In this document: positions 40,329 to 48,084 of the stretch, piece after piece
Position numbering within the stretch: the first letter of the stretch is position 1
Layout: each line of letters starts with the position of its first letter
Source of the DNA: Paenibacillus_AR sp051594765
GTDB lineage: Bacteria > Bacillota > Bacilli > Paenibacillales > NBRC-103111
Reading direction: 5' to 3'
Assembly (NCBI RefSeq): GCF_051594765.1
Contig: NZ_JBPPGJ010000001.1
Coordinates: 372,001-436,000, forward strand
DNA length: 64,000 nucleotides
The notes under the pieces: generated by a model
What the model saw: only the letters and a program-made list of their open reading frames with translations
Database searches by the model: none
Told to the model about the DNA's origin: nothing
Program-made: the position numbers and the translations under genes

Positions 40329-40661
40329 TTATGATCTTGCATCCCGAACGACGACGAAGTCGCCGTATGACTCTTCTATGGCTCGCAGCATGACAATCAT
40401 CGATTCCAGCAGAAGCTGGACTCGACCAGGCGTGTCCCCATCCGGTAGGTCCGGAACAGAGGCCTGAAGATATCCGTCCTTCATGCGGCTGACCAGCTCA
40501 ACGCCGGCCAAGGCCTCGATGGAGTTGACGGTGCCTACCGCAACCGCTGATACGCCGGCGCAGACGATATCCTTGCCGGGATCCGAATAGAAGGCATGGC
40601 CTTTAACGGTGAAGGAACGGATGGTTCCGTCCTTCCTTCGGTCAATCTTCACCTGAATCAT
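40329..40661 (-). CDS. prp: Ribosomal-processing cysteine protease Prp
   Basis: Prp removes the N-terminal extension of L27. The 110-residue protein shows the catalytic pair H22 in GHAFYSDPGKD and C34 in IVCAGVSAV. The location between rplU and rpmA is the conserved one (B. subtilis ysxB). GGAGG precedes the ATG, and the gap from rplU is 14 bases. Confidence 0.95.
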   Translation of the reverse strand: MIQVKIDRRKDGTIRSFTVKGHAFYSDPGKDIVCAGVSAVAVGTVNSIEALAGVELVSRMKDGYLQASVPDLPDGDTPGRVQLLLESMIVMLRAIEESYGDFVVVRDARS

Positions 40662-40675
40662 CGCCGGGCCTCCAA

Positions 40676-40987
40676 TTAAGCTTGGATGGCTTCGATGGTG
40701 ATCTTGGTGTAAGGCTGACGATGGCCTTGCTTCTTGCGGTAGTTCTTCTTCGGCTTATATTTGAAAACGATGATCTTCTTGTCTTTGCCATGCTTCTCCA
40801 CTTTCGCGGATACAGAAGCGCCGGCTACGAGCGGAGATCCTACCACCAAGCCGTCTTCTTTGCTTACGAGCAGAACACGGTCGAATTTCACCACGTCGCC
40901 TTCGTTAGCATTCAGCTTCTCGATGTACAATACGTCGCCTTGTTGAACTTTGTATTGCTTACCACCAGTTTCGATAACTGCGTACAT
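40676..40987 (-). CDS. rplU: Ribosomal protein L21
   Basis: This is a 50S subunit protein of 103 residues. It starts MYAVIETGGKQYKVQQGD and ends with the rRNA-binding KYKPKKNYRKKQGHRQPYTKITIEAI, both standard. It is the first gene of the operon. It is preceded by a structured leader and a sigma-A promoter, suggesting autogenous control. GAGGAGG lies about 9 bases before the ATG. Confidence 0.97.
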   Translation of the reverse strand: MYAVIETGGKQYKVQQGDVLYIEKLNANEGDVVKFDRVLLVSKEDGLVVGSPLVAGASVSAKVEKHGKDKKIIVFKYKPKKNYRKKQGHRQPYTKITIEAIQA

Positions 40988-40990
40988 TTG

Positions 40991-41088
40991 CGTTGCACCT
41001 CCTCATGAAGAGACTCGCCGTGAGTCAAGGTGGCCTTGCGGCACTTGGGTACCCGACCCGTGCGGTTGCAGCATGTTTTGCAACATAC
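40991..41088 (-). ncRNA. L21 ribosomal-protein leader
   Basis: The roughly 100-base 5' untranslated region of rplU can form stems such as GTTGC..GCAAC and GGGTACCC, and contains the blocks CCGCACGGGTCGGGTACCC and AAGTGCCGCAAGGCCACC. As I recall, these resemble the Firmicute L21 leader. The presumed role is feedback control of the operon by L21. No covariance search was possible. Confidence 0.6.
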
Positions 41089-41094
41089 CAAAGT

Positions 41095-41123
41095 AGAATA
41101 CCACAATCCGTCGGATTGCGCAA
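41095..41123 (-). promoter_or_regulatory. Sigma-A promoter of rplU-prp-rpmA
   Basis: TTGCGC and TATTCT are 17 bases apart on the minus strand, just upstream of the leader. Confidence 0.65.
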
Positions 41124-41159
41124 CCCATAGGAGTCATAAAGATTTCCTGCGGCTCCCGG

Positions 41160-42428
41160 CTAGGTATCCCTCTGCTGGGATAAGGACGGAAGCTGCTTCG
41201 AGGGAAGCCGGCCCACTCCGCCGCATTGCGGACAGGGCTCGGTCAGGAGCTCGTCCAGGTTCGGGCGAACCTTCTTCCGGGTGATCTCCACCAGCCCCAG
41301 CTTGGTCCAGCCGACGACCTGCACCTTGGTGCGGTCCTTGCGCATGCAGGATTCCAGCCGTTCCGTCACCAGCCTCCGGTGCCGCTCCTCATCCATGTCG
41401 ATGAAGTCCGCAATGATCATGCCGCCGATGTCCCGCAGCCTTAAGAGCCGGGCGATCTCCTCCGCCGCCTCCAGGTTGGTCTCGAACACCGTCTGCTCCA
41501 GATCCACCGTGCCGGTATACTTCCCGGTGTTCACGTCGATTACCGTCAGCGCCTCGGTGATGTCCACCACCAGATAGCCGCCGTTGGCCAGCCATACCTT
41601 CCGGCGGAAGGCCCGCTCCAGCTGCTCCTCGATCCCGTAGTGCTTCAAGACGGACCCGCCCTCCTGAAAAAGACGGACCCGCCCCTTCAGCTCGGGCGCG
41701 AAGCTGGACAGGAGCGCCCCAATCTCCTGGGCGGAGCGACCGTCATCAATGACGAGCTCATCCACGGAGTCGGAGAACAAGTCCCGAATCAAGCGGTGAA
41801 TCATGCCCAGATCCCGGTACAGGAGAGCCGGCGGTACAGATTCCTCCGCCCGCCGCAGGAGTCCAGCCCAGATTCCGTTCAGAATCGCCAGATCCTTCTC
41901 CAGCGATTCCTCGGATTCCCCCTCGGCCACAGTACGAATGATCAGCCCGTCGCCCGGCTGCCGGATCTGGTTGCCGGCATTCTTCAGGCGCAGCCGCTCC
42001 TGCTCGGATTCGATCTTGCGGGACACCGCCACATAATCGGCGTCGGGCAGGAGCACCACCCAGCGTCCCGGGATGGTGAAATGGGTCGTCACCCGGGCGC
42101 CCTTGGTGCCCAAGGGTTCTTTTTTGACCTGGACCAAGAGCTCCTGGCCTTCCTTTACCAGCTCCGTAATGGAGGGCTTCACCTTCGGCTTCTTCTCCAG
42201 ATGCACCGGCAGCAGATCGTCAATATACAAGAAAGCATTCTTCTTAAGCCCGATATCCACGAAGGCCGCCTGCATGCCGGGCAATACGTTGACCACTCTG
42301 CCCTTGTAGATATTGCCGGCACGTTCGCGATCCTCCGGCTGCTCCACGAAAAATTCCGCTAATTGTCCGTCTTCCATCAGGGCTACAGTGCTTGCCCCCG
42401 GTTCATATCGAACGACTATCCGCTTCAT
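41160..42428 (-). CDS. rng: Ribonuclease G/E family endoribonuclease
   Basis: This is a single-strand endoribonuclease of about 422 residues, RNase G-like without the long RNase E tail. An S1-like RNA-binding domain (NIYKGRVVNVLPGMQAAFVDIGLKKNAFL, about 40-70) is followed by the RNase H-like and DNase I-like parts. The catalytic aspartates are in VIDVNTGKYTG and IADFIDMD, and a zinc-link cysteine pair lies in EPCPQCGG. B. subtilis lacks this family, though Paenibacillus and other Firmicutes have it. The ATG at 42428 is preferred to GTG 42440 because GGGGTGAGG lies upstream. Confidence 0.93.
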   Translation of the reverse strand: MKRIVVRYEPGASTVALMEDGQLAEFFVEQPEDRERAGNIYKGRVVNVLPGMQAAFVDIGLKKNAFLYIDDLLPVHLEKKPKVKPSITELVKEGQELLVQVKKEPLGTKGARVTTHFTIPGRWVVLLPDADYVAVSRKIESEQERLRLKNAGNQIRQPGDGLIIRTVAEGESEESLEKDLAILNGIWAGLLRRAEESVPPALLYRDLGMIHRLIRDLFSDSVDELVIDDGRSAQEIGALLSSFAPELKGRVRLFQEGGSVLKHYGIEEQLERAFRRKVWLANGGYLVVDITEALTVIDVNTGKYTGTVDLEQTVFETNLEAAEEIARLLRLRDIGGMIIADFIDMDEERHRRLVTERLESCMRKDRTKVQVVGWTKLGLVEITRKKVRPNLDELLTEPCPQCGGVGRLPSKQLPSLSQQRDT

Positions 42429-42469
42429 GCCTTGCCTCACCCCATCGCCGCGAAAAAGTCTGTTTTAAC

Positions 42470-42478
42470 ATTGTAGCA
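42470..42478 (-). promoter_or_regulatory. Extended -10 promoter of rng
   Basis: TGCTACAAT on the minus strand lies about 40 bases before the rng start, in the gap after spoIVFB. It would let rng be expressed in growing cells, independently of the sporulation genes upstream. Confidence 0.5.
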
Positions 42479-42498
42479 CACCCGCCCTTCACAGGGCA

Positions 42499-43407
42499 CT
42501 AACCGATTTTTGGCGGTCGCGGCGGACGGAAGGAATCAGGTCCTGCACGGCGGTCCACGGGAGGACCCAGCCGATTGAGATAAGCCTGCAGCAGATGGGC
42601 TTCGGGCAGCACCCGAAGGACTCGGCCGCCCTGGCCCACGATATACAAGAGATGGGGCGATTCCCTCATGAAGCGCCGGAAAACCTCCATCGGAGGGGTA
42701 TCCGGACGGACCAGGAGGGGCAGCGGCATCCGGCCCGCCTCCAGGAGGGCTCCGGCCCGCTTCTCCCGGTTGACCAGGAAGCGCAGGAACTGGAAGTGCA
42801 GGTTTTTGTGCCCGTACCAATTCGTATAGAACAGGAACACGGCGATTACCAGCAGATTCAGCTGAATGCCACCTGACGGATAGCGCAGGAGCGAGGCGGT
42901 ACCCAGCATCAGCGCGATCAGGATGCTCAAGACCGTCATAAACGATAAGGTGCGGTGATAGGGCATCATGTAGCTCAGCAGGCTCTGCAGCAGCTTCCCC
43001 CCGTCAAGCGGGAGGGCGGGAAGCAGATTGAACAGGCCGATCATGACGTTGGCTTGGAGGAAGTAGTCCCAATAAGCGGGATCCCCCCAGCCGGCCAGCT
43101 TCATTCCCCAGGCAAAGGCGGCCATCCAGGCGTTCTGCAGCGGTCCGCACAGGGCGACGACGAATTCCTCGCGGGCCGGCACGTTGGCGGACTCGTCCAC
43201 CTCCGCCACTCCGCCGAAGGGAAGCAGCTGTACCTGCCGGACCCGCCAGCCGAAGCTCTTCGCCGCCGCCACATGACCCAGCTCGTGGATGGTCACCACC
43301 CCGAAGAGGGTCATCATCTCCGCGAAGTAGCCCGTGAGCACCGACGCCAGCATCAGGAGGACAAACAGCGGATGAAGCCGATAGGCTGTCCCTCCCCATC
43401 TAATCAA
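42499..43407 (-). CDS. spoIVFB: SpoIVFB intramembrane metalloprotease
   Basis: This is a site-2-type protease of the mother cell that cleaves pro-sigma-K. The zinc motif HELGH lies at residues 41-45 and the third ligand at D135 in NLLPALPLDGG. Six membrane segments are followed by a cytoplasmic CBS-like domain (about 225-285) that senses ATP in B. subtilis. The start overlaps the spoIVFA stop by 8 bases. The 302-residue length is typical. Confidence 0.94.
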   Translation of the reverse strand: MIRWGGTAYRLHPLFVLLMLASVLTGYFAEMMTLFGVVTIHELGHVAAAKSFGWRVRQVQLLPFGGVAEVDESANVPAREEFVVALCGPLQNAWMAAFAWGMKLAGWGDPAYWDYFLQANVMIGLFNLLPALPLDGGKLLQSLLSYMMPYHRTLSFMTVLSILIALMLGTASLLRYPSGGIQLNLLVIAVFLFYTNWYGHKNLHFQFLRFLVNREKRAGALLEAGRMPLPLLVRPDTPPMEVFRRFMRESPHLLYIVGQGGRVLRVLPEAHLLQAYLNRLGPPVDRRAGPDSFRPPRPPKIG

Positions 43408-44398
43408 AGGTCACCACATCCGCCGGATCGACGTAGCGCTGGTCCTTCATCACCGCCAGGTAGACGGCTCCCTGCCCTTCCTGCTCCCGCGCCGTTCCGA
43501 TGACGTCGCCGGCCTTGACCCAATCGCCGGCCTCCCACTTGGTGGGCTGGAGCCCGCCGTAGGTCACCCGGTAGCCGTCCGCATGCTGGATGACTAGGGT
43601 CGGGCCGGTCTCCGGCGTCTCCCCCGAGAATTCGATCCGGCCGTCATCCACCGCCGCCACGTGGGCGTCCTTTCGTGTTGACAGCCATATGCCCTGCTTG
43701 GCTTCGGTGTAGCCTTCCTTGACCTTCCCCTTCACAGGGGGGGTGTTGAACCGCTTAGCCGTTACGGGCGCGTGGACCTTGGTCGCATTGGACTTGTCTC
43801 CGAAGGCCGGGAGAAAGGAAGGAGCCCCATCGAAGGTTCGGGCATACCAATCCGCAACGGCACCGAAATCCATATCCTCACTAAGCGCGGATACCAGGTA
43901 GCCCTTCACCTTGGCGGACCACGGCGTGTCCAAGTGCGTAACGGCCAAGGCTCCGAGGAACAACACGGCCGCCACCCCGGTCTTCAGCATGAACATTCTG
44001 CCGGCGGGACCTCTCCCTCCTGCCCTGCCTCCACCGGTCCGGGTTTCGTCCGGCCCCGTCCACCTGCCGGAGCCGGGGGCTCCGGGATCGGGAGCCTCGC
44101 CGGGGGAGGCTCCGCCAGGTGGAGCATCCCCGTCGGCGTACCAGCGCAGGAGCTCCTTCTCCCGGTTCTTCCAGGCCACCTCGGGATCACCTCCGTGGTC
44201 CGGCTCCGGCGGAAGCGGCCCCTTAAGCCAGAGCGGCCCGAGGCCATCTTCCGGCCGGCCATACGTACTTTTGCCGTCACCGGGCCCTTCCCTTCGGACT
44301 GACGAAGGCGGCACGCCCTCTATATGCGCCGACTTCCGGGCCTGCAGCTCCCGAATCCGGTCTTGTCTTCTCTTCTGGACATTGGCTTTCACTTCCAC
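43400..44398 (-). CDS. spoIVFA: SpoIVFA, regulator of SpoIVFB, with degenerate LytM domain
   Basis: It anchors and restrains SpoIVFB together with BofA. The 332-residue protein has a charged cytoplasmic part with a Gly/Pro/Glu-rich stretch (about 91-133), one membrane segment (136-154), and an extracytoplasmic LytM/M23 domain (about 222-330). The M23 metal ligands are missing: the HxGxD region reads KQGIWLST and the HGHL region reads TYGGLQP, so it should not cut peptidoglycan. The GTG at 44398 has GGGAGG 8 bases upstream. A sigma-E-like promoter precedes it. Confidence 0.9.
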   Translation of the reverse strand: MEVKANVQKRRQDRIRELQARKSAHIEGVPPSSVRREGPGDGKSTYGRPEDGLGPLWLKGPLPPEPDHGGDPEVAWKNREKELLRWYADGDAPPGGASPGEAPDPGAPGSGRWTGPDETRTGGGRAGGRGPAGRMFMLKTGVAAVLFLGALAVTHLDTPWSAKVKGYLVSALSEDMDFGAVADWYARTFDGAPSFLPAFGDKSNATKVHAPVTAKRFNTPPVKGKVKEGYTEAKQGIWLSTRKDAHVAAVDDGRIEFSGETPETGPTLVIQHADGYRVTYGGLQPTKWEAGDWVKAGDVIGTAREQEGQGAVYLAVMKDQRYVDPADVVTFD

Positions 44399-44441
44399 AC
44401 CGTCCGCCTCCCCCGCTTAAGGCTTGTTCATCTGTTACTCC

Positions 44442-44470
44442 ATCCTATGCCTGTCCGGGGGCGTTTATGA
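44442..44470 (-). promoter_or_regulatory. Sigma-E-type promoter of spoIVFA-spoIVFB
   Basis: TCATAAAC and CATAGGAT are 13 bases apart on the minus strand, with GGAGT following. This is close to the sigma-E consensus, and the spoIVF operon is sigma-E-dependent in B. subtilis. The spoIIB-like gene has the same motif with the same spacing. Confidence 0.65.
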
Positions 44471-44573
44471 GCTTGGGGGACCGCCTCGGGGCCGCCAAGT
44501 TGTCCACTTCTCTTGAATCCGGTGGGACGTTCTGGTAATCTAATCGCAGCAAGGAGCGAGGGAGGGGCCGGGT

Positions 44574-45419
44574 ATGGATAGCCTTCAGGTGAAGAAGGTG
44601 CTGAACAATAACGTCATCATAGCCATTCATCCGACCCACGGGGAAACCGTGGTAATCGGCAAGGGCATCGGCTTCGACCGGAAGCCCAAGGACCACATTC
44701 CCCTCGGCTCCATCGAGAAGATGTTCATCCTGACCAAGGAAAAGGAGATGGAACAGTACAAGTCTCTAATCCATCAGGTGGAGGAGTCGCTCATCGAGGT
44801 GATGAACGACGTGATCTTCTACATCCAGCAGCATGCGGGCGCTCCCCTGAACGAGCACATCCACATCGCCTTGACGGACCATATCGCCTTCGCGGTGAAA
44901 CGCTTGAAGCAGCGGATCCCCATCATCAATCCGTTCTTGTACGAAACCCGGGAATTCTATCCCCGGGAATACGCCATGGCGGAGCATGTGGTGGCGGAGA
45001 TCAACCGCCGATTGTCCATCGAGCTGCCCGAGGACGAGGTGGGCTTCGTCGCCCTGCACATCTACAGCGCCTTGACGAACCGGCATGTGACGGAGGTCAA
45101 GGAGCATTCCCGGCTGGTGGCCGAGCTCATCGAGCTTATCGAGTCCCGGCTCGGGATCAAGGTTCAGAAGGACAGCCTGAATTATTCCCGGCTGCTCCGT
45201 CATCTGATGGTGGCGCTGGAGCGGATCCGGCGGGGGGAGAATCTGGAGGAGCCGGGCAAGATCAGCGAGGTCATCAAGAACGAATACCCCGAAATGTATT
45301 CGCTTGCGTGGACCTTGATGAAGGTCATTCAGCAGCGTCTTCACAAGCCGGTTTATGATGCGGAGGCCGTTTACTTGACCCTTCATCTCCAGCGGCTGGC
45401 CGAAAAAAGGCCGGATTAA
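44574..45419 (+). CDS. glcT: PTS-regulated transcription antiterminator GlcT
   Basis: This is a BglG-family RNA-binding antiterminator that permits ptsG expression when glucose is present. The N-terminal CAT domain (residues 1-57, DSLQVKKVLNNNVIIAI) binds the antiterminator RNA. PRD1 contains H103 and H162, and PRD2 contains H210 and H271, the regulatory phosphorylation sites. The 281-residue length fits. The RNA target lies directly downstream before ptsG, which supports GlcT rather than LicT. GGGAGGGG precedes the ATG. Confidence 0.93.
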   Translation: MDSLQVKKVLNNNVIIAIHPTHGETVVIGKGIGFDRKPKDHIPLGSIEKMFILTKEKEMEQYKSLIHQVEESLIEVMNDVIFYIQQHAGAPLNEHIHIALTDHIAFAVKRLKQRIPIINPFLYETREFYPREYAMAEHVVAEINRRLSIELPEDEVGFVALHIYSALTNRHVTEVKEHSRLVAELIELIESRLGIKVQKDSLNYSRLLRHLMVALERIRRGENLEEPGKISEVIKNEYPEMYSLAWTLMKVIQQRLHKPVYDAEAVYLTLHLQRLAEKRPD

Positions 45420-45468
45420 GCATTTTATCCACCGACTCCCCGGGGTTTGTGAATAAAATGCGAACGGA

Positions 45469-45497
45469 TTGCAGGGCCGAATACTCCGTGCTATAAT
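45469..45497 (+). promoter_or_regulatory. Sigma-A promoter of ptsG-ptsH-ptsI
   Basis: TTGCAG and TATAAT are 17 bases apart, between glcT and the antiterminator element. Confidence 0.8.
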
Positions 45498-45538
45498 CGC
45501 CCTAGAACGAAACCGAAGCGTCTACAACCGAATATGTC

Positions 45539-45647
45539 GTGTTACTGATTCGATCAGGCATGAGCATAGAAGCGAAAGGCTTGTTGAATCCTCTTTCTAG
45601 AGGGGGATCTCAGCAAGGACCTGCGCTTCGTTGCTCATGCCTTTTTT
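45539..45647 (+). promoter_or_regulatory. Ribonucleic antiterminator (RAT) and overlapping terminator ahead of ptsG
   Basis: GTTACTGATTCGATCAGGCA (45541-45560), continuing into TGAGC, matches the GlcT-binding RAT of B. subtilis ptsG. Its 3' part, GGCATGAGCA (45557-45566), is also the left arm of a terminator whose right arm TGCTCATGCC (45632-45641) is followed by TTTTTT. GlcT binding would prevent the terminator from forming. Confidence 0.88.
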
Positions 45648-45705
45648 GGTTTAAGACCTTCGGCATTTCCCATACATCCTGCAACCCACGAAAGGAGTCC
45701 CTCCC

Positions 45706-47769
45706 ATGTTCAAGAAACTATTCGGCGTCCTGCAGAAGGTCGGCAAAGCCCTCATGCTGCCCGTAGCCATTCTTCCCGCCGCCGGCATTCTGCTTGCTCT
45801 CGGGAATGTCCTGCACAATCCCGAGCTGCTGTCCCGGGCCGCATTCCTGGATGCCCATTGGATTCAGATGCTGGCCAACGTCATGGAGCAATCCGGCAAC
45901 ATCGTATTCAGCAACCTGTCCCTCCTGTTCGCCGTAGGCGTTGCCGTCGGCCTGGCCGGCGGTGAAGGAGTCGCGGGGATCGCGGCCATCATCGGCTACC
46001 TGATCATGAACGTCACCATGGGCGTCTTCAAGAGCGTCACGCCGGAGATGGTCAAGACCGACATGTCCTACGCCAACGTGCTCGGCATCAACACCCTGCA
46101 GACCGGCGTCTTCGGCGGCATCATCGTCGGCATTTTGGCCGCGGTCATGTACAACAAGTACTTCAAGATCCAGCTGCCCTCCTATCTGGGCTTCTTCGCA
46201 GGCAAGCGCTTCGTTCCCATCGCGACGGCCGCATCCGCCCTGGTGCTCGGCATCGTGATGGTGTTCGTCTGGCCCCCGATTCAGGGCGGGCTGAACCACT
46301 TCTCTCATAACATGCTGAATGCCAACCCGACTCTGTCGGCCTTCATATTCGGTGTGATCGAGCGGGCCTTGATCCCGTTCGGCCTGCATCACATTTTCTA
46401 CTCCCCGTTCTGGTTCGAGTTCGGCGAGTATGTAGATAAGGCGGGCAATCTGATCCACGGTGATCAGAAAATCTTCTTCGCCCAGCTGAAGGACGGCGTG
46501 GAGCTCACCGCCGGCACCTTTATGGTCGGCAAGTTCCCGTTCATGATGTTCGGCCTGCCCGCCGCGGCCTTGGCCATCTACCATGAAGCCCGTCCCGAGC
46601 AGAAAAAGATCGTCGCCGGCATCATGGGCTCCGCGGCGCTGACCTCCTTCCTGACAGGGATCACCGAGCCGATCGAGTTCTCGTTCCTGTTCGTGGCCCC
46701 GGTGCTGTTCGGGATCCATACGATTTTTGCAGGCCTGTCGTTTATGATCATGCAGATCTTGAACGTGAAGATCGGCATGACCTTCTCCGGCGGCGTCATC
46801 GACTACCTGCTGTTCGGCGTCATTCAGAACCGGACCGACTGGTGGCTGGTCGTGCCGGTGGGCTTGGCCTTCTCGGTCATCTACTACTTCGGTTTCCGGT
46901 TCGCGATCCGCAAGTTCAACCTGAAGACTCCGGGACGCGAGGATGCGGAGACAGCCGATGGTGCAGCAGCTGCTGCAGGTTCCGCCGAAGAACTGCCGAA
47001 CAACATCTTGGCTGCACTGGGCGGCAAGGAAAATATCGACAACCTGGACGCCTGCATCACCCGCCTGCGCGTGCAGGTGAAGAGCAAGGACCAGGTGAAC
47101 AAGGACCGTCTGAAGCAGCTGGGCGCCGCAGGTGTTCTGGAGGTCGGCAACAACATCCAAGCCATCTTCGGCACCCATTCGGACATCATCAAGACCCAGA
47201 TCCACGACATCATGTCGGGGCGTACGCCAACGGCAGCCCCGGCTCCTAAGGCAGCGCCGGAGGCTCCGGCCGCCGGTGCGGGTGATCTGATGGCGGAGGA
47301 ATTAATCGTCGCTCCGCTGACCGGCGAGTTGATGGATATTTCCCATGTGCCTGACGAGCTGTTCTCCCAGCGCCTGACGGGCGACGGTTTCGCCATCCTG
47401 CCTTCCGAAGGGACGGTTTCCTCCCCGGTGAACGGCACGATCTACAACGTATTCCCCAGCAAGCATGCCATCGGCATCCAATCCGATACGGGCAAGGAGC
47501 TGCTGGTGCACTTCGGCGTCAATACCGTGAAGCTGAAGGGCAAGGGCTTCGACGTGCTCGTGAAGGAAGGGGACCGCGTGGAAGCGGGCCAGCCGATCCT
47601 TCGCGTTGATCTTGAGACCGTCAAGGAGCTTGCGCCGTCCATCATGACTCCGGTTATTTTCACCAACCTGCCGGAGGGCGCCCGCGTAGAATTAAGCAAG
47701 ACCGGTCACGTGGAGCGGGGCGAGCAAAACATCATCAAGCTCCGCGTATTGGAAGCCGTTCAGAGCTAA
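45706..47769 (+). CDS. ptsG: Glucose-specific PTS permease EIICBA
   Basis: It transports and phosphorylates glucose. Domain order in the 687 residues is: EIIC (about 1-400, ten hydrophobic segments, glucose motif GITEPIEF at 318-325), EIIB (about 430-505, phospho-cysteine C450 in NLDACITRLRV) and EIIA (about 530-687, phospho-histidine H602 in LLVHFGVNTVKL with partner H587). Ala/Pro-rich linkers join them. AAAGGAG precedes the ATG. Glucose specificity rests on the GlcT element and family resemblance; N-acetylglucosamine permeases are the nearest alternative. Confidence 0.95.
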   Translation: MFKKLFGVLQKVGKALMLPVAILPAAGILLALGNVLHNPELLSRAAFLDAHWIQMLANVMEQSGNIVFSNLSLLFAVGVAVGLAGGEGVAGIAAIIGYLIMNVTMGVFKSVTPEMVKTDMSYANVLGINTLQTGVFGGIIVGILAAVMYNKYFKIQLPSYLGFFAGKRFVPIATAASALVLGIVMVFVWPPIQGGLNHFSHNMLNANPTLSAFIFGVIERALIPFGLHHIFYSPFWFEFGEYVDKAGNLIHGDQKIFFAQLKDGVELTAGTFMVGKFPFMMFGLPAAALAIYHEARPEQKKIVAGIMGSAALTSFLTGITEPIEFSFLFVAPVLFGIHTIFAGLSFMIMQILNVKIGMTFSGGVIDYLLFGVIQNRTDWWLVVPVGLAFSVIYYFGFRFAIRKFNLKTPGREDAETADGAAAAAGSAEELPNNILAALGGKENIDNLDACITRLRVQVKSKDQVNKDRLKQLGAAGVLEVGNNIQAIFGTHSDIIKTQIHDIMSGRTPTAAPAPKAAPEAPAAGAGDLMAEELIVAPLTGELMDISHVPDELFSQRLTGDGFAILPSEGTVSSPVNGTIYNVFPSKHAIGIQSDTGKELLVHFGVNTVKLKGKGFDVLVKEGDRVEAGQPILRVDLETVKELAPSIMTPVIFTNLPEGARVELSKTGHVERGEQNIIKLRVLEAVQS

Positions 47770-47811
47770 TCCTATAAGAATCTACTATAACCTGAAAGGG
47801 AGATGACTCTC

Positions 47812-48084
47812 ATGCAACAAACCTTCAAAGTCACCAACGAAGACGGCATCCATGCCCGTCCTGCCACCGCACTCGTCAATACCGCCAACAAGTTCAAATC
47901 CGATGTATTCGCCGAAGCCAAGGGCAAGCGCGTCACCATGAAGAGCATCCTGGGCGTACTGTCCTTTGGACTCGAGACCGACGACACTATCACCTTCATC
48001 GCGGAAGGAGAAGATGCGCCGCAAGTGCTTGCCGCCTTCGAGGAAATCTTCACCAAAGAAGGGCTGGGCGTTGTCCATGGTTAA
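47812..48084 (+). CDS. ptsH: Phosphocarrier protein HPr
   Basis: It carries phosphate from enzyme I to sugar permeases and, when phosphorylated on serine, signals carbon catabolite repression with CcpA. The 90-residue protein has the phospho-histidine H14 in GIHARPATALV and the regulatory serine S45 in MKSILGVLSFG. The start at 47812 (MQQTFKV) is chosen over 47803 because GGGAG lies 9 bases upstream. It overlaps ptsI by 8 bases. Confidence 0.97.
   Translation: MQQTFKVTNEDGIHARPATALVNTANKFKSDVFAEAKGKRVTMKSILGVLSFGLETDDTITFIAEGEDAPQVLAAFEEIFTKEGLGVVHG

Noticed and set aside
45459..45474. CcpA cre site over the ptsG -35 box
   Set aside because: ATGCGAACGGATTGCA resembles a cre but has one extra base in the half-site spacing and a mismatch, so it is not claimed.
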